From: an uncultured Geobacter sp. | GTDB taxonomy: Bacteria; Desulfobacterota; Desulfuromonadia; Geobacterales; DSM-12255 | Assembly (NCBI GenBank): GCA_937860145.1 | Contig: CALMBF010000180.1 | Span: 1 to 43,006, forward strand | Reading direction: 5' to 3' | DNA length: 43,006 nt | Shown here: piece after piece, positions 1 to 6,398 of the stretch | Layout: each line of letters begins with the position of its first letter | Position numbering within the stretch: position 1 is the stretch's first letter | The notes under the pieces: generated by a model | Told to the model about the DNA's origin: nothing | The model's input: only the letters and a program-made list of their open reading frames with translations | Databases searched by the model: none | Translations under genes and position numbers: made by a program

Positions 1-556
1 CGGGGTCCGAGGTCCGGGGAGAGACATCTTTCTCGTCTTCACCCGCCCCGCTCCCCGCCCCACGTATTCCCAGGCCGTAGAGGAAGGCGATCGTATCGCC
101 CCCGACGAACCCCCCGGGAGAGGGGAAGACGTAGGCGGGAACCCCCACCCCCCACCCCAGCTCCGTGGTGGTCGTCAGGTGACTGCCGGTGTGGCGGGGA
201 CGGTACGGCGGATGGGCAAGGGCCTCCACGGGGAGGCCGAGGAGGAGGTGGCTCATGGTCGGGTTGCCGGCAATTACCACCCGCTCCAGAGCGGCCGGGT
301 CCCTGCCGGCCGTAGCGGCGAGCTCGCCCACCAGCCGGGAGAGCTCGCCGTTGACCAGTCTCTGCAGCTCCGCCAGGTTGGCCGCGGAACGGCAGGCATA
401 CCCGAGCCGGGAGACGACGTCGAGGCCGTGCGTCCTCTGGGGGTTGAGGGTGCCTCCCCGGGCGATGACCTCCCCCCCCGGGAGTCCCACGAGGGCGACG
501 GCGATGGTGGTCGTCCCCAGGTCGATGGCGACGGCATGCCTGTTAGCCGATGACAA
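1..556 (-). CDS. ASKHA-domain (DUF4445/RACE-type) ATPase-like protein, 3' end outside the window
   Basis: At least 185 residues are visible and the C-terminus lies beyond base 1. The start is a TTG (556-554) with GGAG seven bases upstream; it lies inside the last codons of selD, whose TAA is at 545-543, so the two genes are translationally coupled. The N-terminus carries the actin/Hsp70-type phosphate loop [13 protein letters not shown], followed by [28 protein letters not shown] and [10 protein letters not shown]. All four are hallmarks of the ASKHA part of DUF4445 proteins, which in other bacteria use ATP and a ferredoxin domain to reductively reactivate corrinoid proteins (RamA/RACE). The usual N-terminal 2Fe-2S domain is absent, since the protein begins directly with the ASKHA fold. 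Role here is inferred. A corrinoid activator acting with an external ferredoxin is possible. Confidence 0.72.
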   Translation of the reverse strand, partial: MSSANRHAVAIDLGTTTIAVALVGLPGGEVIARGGTLNPQRTHGLDVVSRLGYACRSAANLAELQRLVNGELSRLVGELAATAGRDPAALERVVIAGNPTMSHLLLGLPVEALAHPPYRPRHTGSHLTTTTELGWGVGVPAYVFPSPGGFVGGDTIAFLYGLGIRGAGSGAGEDEKDVSPRTSDP

Positions 557-1580
557 TGGCACGCTCCATCCTGGGGGTGACATGACCTATCGGAGCGGCA
601 CACACCCCCCTCTCCGTCGCCAGGCGGAGAAAATCCTCCGCCCCGTGCGGAGGCAGGGCGATGAGCAGCCCCCCCGAGGTCTGGGGATCGAAGAGCGGCA
701 GCAGCCGGTCGCCCCCCTCCCGTGCCGTGGAGACCTGGCCGAGGTAATGATCCCGGTTGCGGTAGCAGCCGGCGGGGACCATCCCGTCCGTCACCAGGCC
801 GGCAAGCCCCTCCATGAGCGGCAGGCTGTCCAGGCGGATATGCAGGGAGACGTCCCCTCCCCCGGCCATCTCACAGGCATGGCCGATCAGCCCGAACCCG
901 GTCACGTCCGTGGCGGCCGACGCTCCGCATGCCACCATCAGCTCGGCAGCGGCCCGGTTATGGGTACACATCCAGGAGACCGCCTCGGCCACCTGGGAAG
1001 GAGATGCACATTCCCCCTTGATCGCCGTCGCGATGATGCCGCTGCCGAGAGGCTTCGTCAGGATCAGCCGGTCCCCGGGACGGGGGGTATTGTTGCGGAT
1101 CACCCGCTCCGGGTCGATCAGCCCTGTTACCGCCAGGCCGTACTTCAGCTGGTCGTCCTCGACGGTGTGCCCCCCCACGAGGCAGACTCCGGCCTCGTCC
1201 ATGGCAAAGAGGCCGCCGCGGAGTATCTCCTCCAGCACGGCTGCCGGCAGCGAACAGGCGGGGAAAAAAACCAGGTTCATGGCCGTCACCGGCCTCCCCC
1301 CCATGGCATAGACATCGGAGATGGCGTTGACCGCGGCGATCCGGCCGAAGGTGAACGGGTCATCCACCAGGGGGGTGATGACGTCGGTCGTCTCCACCAG
1401 CGCCAGGCTGTCCGCTATGCGGTACACGCCGGCGTCATCGGCCGACCGGGGGCCGACCAGGAGCGCGGGGTCGGTCGATGGCCGCAGTGCGGCGACTGCT
1501 TCATCCAGGCCCGCCGGGCCCAGTTTTGCGGCTCAACCGGCCGCCCTGACCAGCTGGGTCAACCTGATCGTCTCGCCCAT
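543..1580 (-). CDS. selD: Selenide, water dikinase SelD, a selenoprotein with in-frame UGA
   Basis: SelD makes selenophosphate from selenide and ATP for selenocysteine and selenouridine synthesis. Read through the TGA at 1535-1533, the frame is 345 residues, the normal family length. Without readthrough it looks like a 15-residue peptide plus a 294-residue ORF starting at a GTG (1427). The N-terminus reads [15 protein letters not shown]-Sec-AAKLGP; Sec16 sits where E. coli SelD has catalytic Cys17. I translated the stretch between the TGA and the GTG and found no other stop and typical SelD residues ([16 protein letters not shown]). The C-terminus has the [10 protein letters not shown] motif. 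The ATG at 1580 follows a strong purine-rich SD (GGGAGGTGAGG). It lies downstream of alr and is coupled to the ASKHA gene. Implies a full Sec-decoding system elsewhere in the genome. Confidence 0.95.
1505..1535 (-). promoter_or_regulatory. Candidate bacterial SECIS hairpin behind the selD UGA
   Basis: On the minus strand, 12 bases after the UGA, GGCCC (1520-1516) and GGGCC (1512-1508) can pair around a three-base GGC loop. The stem extends through G-U, U-G and C-G pairs down to 1523/1505. Distance and exposed loop G fit bacterial SECIS elements read by SelB. Seen by eye only; no folding was run. Confidence 0.6.
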
Positions 1581-1608
1581 GCCCCTCACCTCCCCTCCAC
1601 GTTCAGTC

Positions 1609-1630
1609 CCCGGCCATTTCCGCCGGGGTT
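1609..1630 (-). other. Short GC-rich hairpin between alr and selD
   Basis: CCCCGGC and a matching GCCGGGG arm can pair in the 97-base gap between the alr stop and the selD start. There is no T tract, so it is probably an mRNA structure or processing signal rather than a terminator. Confidence 0.35.
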
Positions 1631-1677
1631 GTGCATTCTCGTCGCGCACGGCGCTTCCCCCCAGGCAGGTCCCGGGG

Positions 1678-2811
1678 TCACGGCAGGTAAATCCTCGGCA
1701 CCCGCTTGCTGATGCCGCAGAAAATCTCGTAGGGGATGGTCTGGGCCCAGTCGGCGATCTCTTCTGCCCGGACGCAGTTTCCTTCCCGGTCGCACCCCAT
1801 GAGGACCACCTCGTCCCCGGCGGCAACAGCGGGGACCGCCGTCACGTCGAGCATGATCCAGTCCATGCAGACCGTGCCGATGACCGGTGCCCGTACCCCC
1901 CGCACCAGCGCCTCGCTCCGGTTGGTGAGGGAGCGGCGGTAGCCGTCGGCATACCCCACCGGTACGCTTGCCACGAGGGTCTTCGTGCCGGCGGTGTACC
2001 TTCTGGCATAGCTGATGCTCGTCCCCGGCTCGACCCACTTGAGCATGGCGACCCGGCTCTTGAGGGCCATCACCGGCCTCAGATCCATGGAGCCGGCGAA
2101 ATCCTGCGACGGCAGTGCGCCGTAGAGGGCGATGCCGGGCCTGACCAGGTTGCAGCCGGGGATCTCCATGCCAAAGGCCGCGGCGCTGTTGGCGATGTGC
2201 AGGTAGCGGGGGGAAAAGCCGGCCCTCCGGGCAATGGCGACGGACCGGGCGAAGATCTCCGCCTGGCGGTTCGTGTACTCCCGGCCGGAGTCGTCCAGTT
2301 CGTCGGCCGAGGCGAAATGGGAGATCATCCCCTCGATCTCCAGGTGGGGAAGGGAGGCAAGCTCCCTGAAGAACTCCTCCACCCCCCCGAAGGGGATTCC
2401 CAGGCGCCCCATCCCCGTGTCAATCTTCACGTGCACCCTGGCCTTGCGGTACAGCCTGGCCGCCACATCGTTCAGTGCCCTGGCCTGCTGCAGATCGAAA
2501 ACCGTCGTGGAGATGTTGAAACCGACGCACTTCCTCTCCTGGCCAGGATAGATACCACCGAGGAGCAGGATCGGCCGATCGATGCCGCTCTTGCGCAGCT
2601 GGATCCCCTCCGCCAGAAAGGCAACGCCGAAGGCGGTCACCCCCAGTTTTTCCAGCTCCCCCGCCACATCCATGAAACCATGGCCGTAAGCATCGGCCTT
2701 GACCACGGCGAGGATGCCGCAGTCGGGTGAAATGGCACGACGCACCTGGTCGTAGTTGTAACGAAGGGCTGACAAATCGATTTCGGCAACCGTGGGCCTG
2801 CTGTCTGACAT
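1678..2811 (-). CDS. alr: Alanine racemase
   Basis: PLP enzyme interconverting L- and D-alanine to supply D-Ala for peptidoglycan; cytoplasmic. 377 residues, normal for the family. The PLP lysine is K38 in [11 protein letters not shown]; the second catalytic base is Tyr268 in [18 protein letters not shown] and HIANSAA are family motifs. The ATG at 2811 has AGGAG about seven bases upstream. First gene of a minus-strand group with selD and the ASKHA gene. It diverges from the TPP-controlled thiamine operon. Confidence 0.96.
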   Translation of the reverse strand: MSDSRPTVAEIDLSALRYNYDQVRRAISPDCGILAVVKADAYGHGFMDVAGELEKLGVTAFGVAFLAEGIQLRKSGIDRPILLLGGIYPGQERKCVGFNISTTVFDLQQARALNDVAARLYRKARVHVKIDTGMGRLGIPFGGVEEFFRELASLPHLEIEGMISHFASADELDDSGREYTNRQAEIFARSVAIARRAGFSPRYLHIANSAAAFGMEIPGCNLVRPGIALYGALPSQDFAGSMDLRPVMALKSRVAMLKWVEPGTSISYARRYTAGTKTLVASVPVGYADGYRRSLTNRSEALVRGVRAPVIGTVCMDWIMLDVTAVPAVAAGDEVVLMGCDREGNCVRAEEIADWAQTIPYEIFCGISKRVPRIYLP

Positions 2812-2900
2812 CGGTGATCTCCTGCACGAAGCGCTTCAAGTTTTTACCACTCTCACCCTGTGGTGTAAAGCGGGAATCTGCCTATCTTACCGGAAAGTCA

Positions 2901-2929
2901 TTGACTTTTCAGCCGTTATGGATTAGGTT
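2901..2929 (+). promoter_or_regulatory. Probable sigma-70 promoter of the thiamine operon
   Basis: TTGACT (2901-2906), 17-base spacer, TAGGTT (2924-2929). The expected start near 2937 lies just ahead of the riboswitch, which fits well. Confidence 0.5.
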
Positions 2930-2943
2930 GTCTTCCACAATAA

Positions 2944-3032
2944 GCCAGCTGGGGGAGCTCGCACGGGCTGAGATGAGGGAAACCTCGAACCCCTATCACC
3001 TGATCCGGGTAGCGCCGGCGTAGGGAAGCGGC
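2944..3032 (+). promoter_or_regulatory. TPP riboswitch (Thi box)
   Basis: Contains the signature blocks GGGCTGAGATGAGGG and ATCACCTGATCCGGGTA followed by GCCGGCGTAGGGAAG, in order and at standard spacing. P1 can be formed by GCC-A-GCT (2944-2950) with AGCGGC (3027-3032). It precedes a strong terminator and the thiED-thiC genes, so TPP binding should favour termination. Confidence 0.95.
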
Positions 3033-3065
3033 CAGAAGAGATTCGAGGAGATCACCTGTTTCTGG

Positions 3066-3097
3066 AAGCCGCGGCACCTGCCGCGGCTTTTTATTTT
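3066..3097 (+). terminator. Intrinsic terminator controlled by the TPP riboswitch
   Basis: AGCCGCGGCA (3067-3076) and TGCCGCGGCT (3079-3088) are perfect complements followed by TTTTATTTT. It lies between the aptamer and the thiED start, so it is the expression platform of the switch. Confidence 0.88.
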
Positions 3098-3116
3098 AAC
3101 AGACCACTGGGGAAGC

Positions 3117-4553
3117 ATGAGCGGAAAAGGGGCACGTCTTCACGGGATCTACCTGATCACCGACCACGGGGAGAACCTGGTGGGACGGGTGGAGCGCGCC
3201 ATCGGCCGGGCCTGCGCGGTCCAGTTCCGCTCCAAGGAGCACGGACCCGCAGAGAAACGGCGGCTCGGCCGGGAACTGCGCGGACTCTGCGCCAGGTCGG
3301 GGGCACTCTTCATCGTCAACGACGATGTGGAGCTTGCCCTGGAGCTCGATGCCGACGGCGTCCACCTGGGACAGGACGACGGCGACCCCCGCGAAGCGCG
3401 GCGCAGGCTGGGGAGCGAGCGGCTGGTGGGGATATCCACCCACACCCTGGAGGAAGCCCTGGCCGCCCAGGCCGCCGGAGCGGACTACATCGGCTTCGGC
3501 GCCATGTACCCGACGACGAGCAAGGAGATACAGCACCTAGCCGGCCCGCGGCTCCTGGCCGACGTGAGGCGCCAGGTCGCTCTCCCGGTGGTGGCCATCG
3601 GCGGGATCGACCGGGAGAACGCCCCCGCGGTCATCGATGCCGGAGCAGACTGCCTTGCCGTCATCTCGGCGGTCATGTCCCACCCGGACCCCGGCCTTGC
3701 CGCAACGGAGATCGCGACCCTCTTCAACCGCCGGCTCCCGTTCCCGAGAGGGTCGGTCCTCACCGTGGCGGGGAGCGATTCCGGCGGCGGCGCTGGCATC
3801 CAGGCCGACCTCAAGACCATCACCCTCCTCGGCTCCTACGGCGCGTCGGTGATCACCGCCCTCACCGCCCAGAACACCATGGGCGTGACCGGCATCCAGG
3901 CAGCCACCCCGGAGTTCGTCGCCCTGCAACTGGAAACGGTGCTCGGCGATATCCCGGTGGACGTGGTCAAAACCGGCATGCTCTTTTCCGCCCCCATCAT
4001 CCGGACGGTTGCGGAACGGATCGCCGCACACCGCCTCGATCTCGTGGTGGTCGATCCGGTGATGATCGCCACGGGGGGGGCGAAGCTGATCGACGGGACT
4101 GCCGTCGCCGCCTTCGGGGAGGAACTGCTCCCCCTCACCTATCTCCTCACCCCCAATGTGCCGGAGGCGGAGGCGCTGACCGGCATGACCATCAGGGACC
4201 CTGCTTCCATGGAGGCTGCCGCACGGGAGCTCTGCCGCAGGGGAGCCCGGAACGTCCTCATCAAGGGGGGGCACCTGGACGGGGACGAGTCGCTGGACCT
4301 GCTGTGGGACGGCACGGGCAGCACCCTCTTCACCTCGGCCAGGTTCGCTTCGACCAACACCCATGGCACCGGCTGTACCCTGGCATCCGCCATTGCCACC
4401 TTCCTTGCCCAGGGGGAGCCCCTGAGGGTGGCAGTCAGCCGGGCAAAGGAATTCATCACGGCGGCAATCCGGCTGGCTTCCCCGCTGGGGAAGGGGCACG
4501 GGCCGGTGAACCACTTCCGCGCCGCACAGGAAACGGTAACACCCGAGGGGTGA
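3117..4553 (+). CDS. thiED: Bifunctional thiamine-phosphate synthase / HMP-P kinase (ThiE-ThiD fusion)
   Basis: 478 residues. Residues 1 to about 205 are ThiE, a TIM barrel joining HMP-PP and the thiazole phosphate: YLITD, QFRSKEH, FIVNDDVELA, GVHLGQDD, GFGAMYPTTSK and VVAIGGI are visible. Residues from about 213 are ThiD, which phosphorylates HMP and HMP-P: VLTVAGSDSGGGAGIQAD, VVVDPVMIATGG, LTPNVPEAEAL, and the anion-hole motif THGTGCTLASA near residue 415-425. ThiE-ThiD fusions are known in Geobacter and several other lineages; usually ThiD precedes ThiE in fusions elsewhere. The ATG at 3117 follows a GGGGAAG SD. Controlled by the TPP riboswitch and followed 75 bases later by thiC. Confidence 0.95.
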   Translation: MSGKGARLHGIYLITDHGENLVGRVERAIGRACAVQFRSKEHGPAEKRRLGRELRGLCARSGALFIVNDDVELALELDADGVHLGQDDGDPREARRRLGSERLVGISTHTLEEALAAQAAGADYIGFGAMYPTTSKEIQHLAGPRLLADVRRQVALPVVAIGGIDRENAPAVIDAGADCLAVISAVMSHPDPGLAATEIATLFNRRLPFPRGSVLTVAGSDSGGGAGIQADLKTITLLGSYGASVITALTAQNTMGVTGIQAATPEFVALQLETVLGDIPVDVVKTGMLFSAPIIRTVAERIAAHRLDLVVVDPVMIATGGAKLIDGTAVAAFGEELLPLTYLLTPNVPEAEALTGMTIRDPASMEAAARELCRRGARNVLIKGGHLDGDESLDLLWDGTGSTLFTSARFASTNTHGTGCTLASAIATFLAQGEPLRVAVSRAKEFITAAIRLASPLGKGHGPVNHFRAAQETVTPEG

Positions 4554-4628
4554 ACGGGGCACTTCCCATGCTCCGGGACGACCAGAGGGAACGATTCGCA
4601 CTTCACAGAATCATCAAAGGAGTTTTTC

Positions 4629-5936
4629 ATGGCAACAACACAACTTGACTACGCCCGCCAGGGGGTCATCACCGACAAGATGAGGGGTGCGGCCGCAGCC
4701 GAAGGGGTAACAGCGGAGTTCATCCGCGACGGCATCGCCGCCGGCACCATCATCCTCTGCCACAACATAAAGCACGCAAACGGCACCCCCCTCGCGGTGG
4801 GGAAAGGGCTGCGCACCAAGGTGAATGCCAACATCGGCACCTCCGCCGATGACCTGGATATCTCCAAGGAGCTGGAGAAGGCGCGCACCGCCGTGAAATA
4901 CGGGGCCGACGCCATCATGGACCTCTCCACCGGCGGGCCGGTTGACGAGATCCGCCGGGCGATCATCGCGGAGACGGGCGCCTGCATCGGCTCCGTCCCA
5001 CTCTACCAGGCCGCCCTGGACGCCGTGCGTGTCAGGAAGAAGGCCATCGTCGACATGACCGTGGACGAGATGTTCGCCGGCATCATCAAGCATGCCGAGG
5101 ACGGGGTCGACTTCATCACCGTCCACTGCGGCGTGACCCGGAGCACGGTGGAGCGGATGAGACACGAAGGGAGGATCATGGACGTGGTCTCCCGGGGGGG
5201 AGCCTTCACCATCGAGTGGATGGCCTACAACAACGCCGAGAACCCCCTGTTCGAGCATTTCGACAAGCTGATCCAGATCTCCCGGGAGTACGACCTGACC
5301 CTCTCCCTCGGTGACGGCTTCCGCCCCGGCTGCCTGGCCGACGCCACGGACCGGGCCCAGATCCATGAGCTCATCCTCCTGGGCGAACTGACCCAGCGCG
5401 CCCAGGAAGCGGGGGTCCAGGTCATGATCGAAGGACCGGGGCACATGCCCCTGAACCAGATCGAGGCCAACATCCTCCTGCAGAAGCGACTCTGTCACGG
5501 CGCGCCGTTCTACGTCCTCGGCCCCCTGGTGACCGACATCGCACCGGGCTACGACCACATCACCTGCGCCATCGGCGGCACCATCGCCGCTGCTGCCGGT
5601 GCCGACTTCCTCTGCTACGTCACCCCCTCCGAACACCTGAAGCTCCCCTCGGTGCAGGACGTGCGCGACGGGGTGATCGCCTCCCGCATCGCCGCCCACG
5701 CGGCGGACATCGTCAAGGGGGTCAAGGGGGCCATGGACAAGGACATCGCCATGGCCAGGTGCCGCAAGAAGCTGGACTGGGAAGGCCAGTTCGCCCTGGC
5801 ACTCGACCCGGACAAGGCGCGTCAGCTGCGGGCCGAGTCGGGAGTGGCCGATCACGGCGCCTGCACCATGTGCGGCGAGTTCTGCGCCTACAAGGTCATG
5901 GACGACGCCATGGAAAAACAGCAGGCCGCACGTTAA
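4629..5936 (+). CDS. thiC: Phosphomethylpyrimidine synthase ThiC
   Basis: Radical-SAM enzyme converting aminoimidazole ribotide to HMP-P. 435 residues, the short anaerobe-type form lacking the N-terminal extension of E. coli ThiC. Family blocks include DLSTGGPVDEIR, EGPGHMPLNQIE and APFYVLGPLVTDIAPGYDH. The cluster motif is C412-TM-C415-GEF-C419, that is CX2CX3C, one residue shorter than the textbook CX2CX4C. This spacing is what I expect in short ThiC and in its paralogue BzaF (hydroxybenzimidazole synthase). The TPP riboswitch and thiED just upstream argue for ThiC. The ATG has AAGGAG seven bases upstream. Confidence 0.9.
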   Translation: MATTQLDYARQGVITDKMRGAAAAEGVTAEFIRDGIAAGTIILCHNIKHANGTPLAVGKGLRTKVNANIGTSADDLDISKELEKARTAVKYGADAIMDLSTGGPVDEIRRAIIAETGACIGSVPLYQAALDAVRVRKKAIVDMTVDEMFAGIIKHAEDGVDFITVHCGVTRSTVERMRHEGRIMDVVSRGGAFTIEWMAYNNAENPLFEHFDKLIQISREYDLTLSLGDGFRPGCLADATDRAQIHELILLGELTQRAQEAGVQVMIEGPGHMPLNQIEANILLQKRLCHGAPFYVLGPLVTDIAPGYDHITCAIGGTIAAAAGADFLCYVTPSEHLKLPSVQDVRDGVIASRIAAHAADIVKGVKGAMDKDIAMARCRKKLDWEGQFALALDPDKARQLRAESGVADHGACTMCGEFCAYKVMDDAMEKQQAAR

Positions 5937-5943
5937 GGAAAGG

Positions 5944-5972
5944 TTGACGCGGAGGGAAAAATCCGTTAAAAA
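5944..5972 (+). promoter_or_regulatory. Promoter of the tRNA-Thr gene
   Basis: TTGACG (5944-5949), 17-base spacer, TAAAAA (5967-5972). The predicted start falls a few bases before the tRNA. Confidence 0.6.
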
Positions 5973-5981
5973 AACAACCAT

Positions 5982-6056
5982 GCCGATGTAGCACAGGGGT
6001 AGTGCAGCTGATTCGTAATCAGCAGGTCAGCGGTTCAAATCCGCTCATCGGCTCCA
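5982..6056 (+). tRNA. tRNA-Thr (anticodon CGU), CCA encoded
   Basis: Acceptor arms GCCGATG and CATCGGC pair over seven bases. The anticodon arm is GCTGA-TTCGTAA-TCAGC, giving anticodon CGT, which reads ACG. The T arm is AGCGG-TTCAAAT-CCGCT. T is the discriminator base and CCA follows at 6054-6056. It has its own promoter and terminator. No integrase lies nearby, so there is no sign that it served as an attachment site. Confidence 0.95.
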
Positions 6057-6063
6057 CTAAATA

Positions 6064-6097
6064 AAAGGGGTTACGGCAGTCGAGCCGTAACCCCTTT
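6064..6097 (+). terminator. Terminator after tRNA-Thr
   Basis: AAAGGGGTTACGGC (6064-6077) and GCCGTAACCCCTTT (6084-6097) are perfect complements around a six-base loop. Confidence 0.85.
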
Positions 6098-6189
6098 GTC
6101 ATATCCGCCCCGAGCAGCTTCCAGCTCCCCCACCCCGCAGCATGCACAACCCATTGAATCTTAATAAGTTTTATTTACATTGACTTGCC

Positions 6190-6219
6190 TTGACGCAATT
6201 CTTTAGGATGAAGTAAACA
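6190..6219 (+). promoter_or_regulatory. Possible promoter upstream of the GEMM riboswitch
   Basis: TTGACG (6190-6195), 18-base spacer, TAAACA (6214-6219). It is placed right for a transcript beginning just before the aptamer. An overlapping TTGACT (6180) gives a poorer -10. Confidence 0.35.
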
Positions 6220-6229
6220 TACGCGCAGA

Positions 6230-6318
6230 ACAGATACACGATAATACTCAACCATCCGCGAGGGTGGGGCGGAAAGCCTTCAGGATCTCTCTGAGACAGC
6301 CGGGTTGCCGAAATATCA
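6230..6318 (+). promoter_or_regulatory. GEMM-I class riboswitch, probably the cGAMP (GEMM-Ib) variant
   Basis: Compared from memory with the Vc2 c-di-GMP aptamer, the order of elements is conserved: AACC, a P2 stem CCATCC/GGGTGG closed by a GCGA tetraloop, the core GGGGCGGAAAGCC, a P3 stem (TCTC/GAGA) and AGCCGGGTTGCCGA. Aligning backwards from AACC puts an A (6246) at the position equivalent to Vc2 G20. A20 is the change described for Geobacter GEMM-Ib switches that prefer 3',3'-cGAMP to c-di-GMP. Class is well supported; ligand is inference. Confidence 0.83.
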
Positions 6319-6343
6319 TACGATATCGGTCCCGGCTTTTTTT
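6298..6343 (+). terminator. Terminator forming the GEMM expression platform
   Basis: AGCCGGG (6298-6304) can pair with CCCGGCT (6331-6337) followed by a run of T, with an inner CCGA..TATC/GATATCGG stem. The 5' arm is also part of the aptamer's 3' side, so ligand binding should prevent termination (ON switch). Confidence 0.7.
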
Positions 6344-6398
6344 ATGTCCATGAGCTGTTTTGCGAGGAGGGTTTATTCATCTCGTGCGGGAGTCTGAC

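Noticed and set aside
189-1712. Long open frame on the plus strand across selD and the ASKHA gene
   Set aside because: It is antisense to well-recognised proteins and only open because of high GC; the translation has no family features.
3537-5981. Two long minus-strand open frames opposite thiED and thiC
   Set aside because: Antisense shadows of clear enzymes, with compositionally biased translations.
5982-6056. tRNA-Thr as integration site of a mobile element
   Set aside because: No integrase, no repeated tRNA 3' end and no foreign-looking genes follow it directly.
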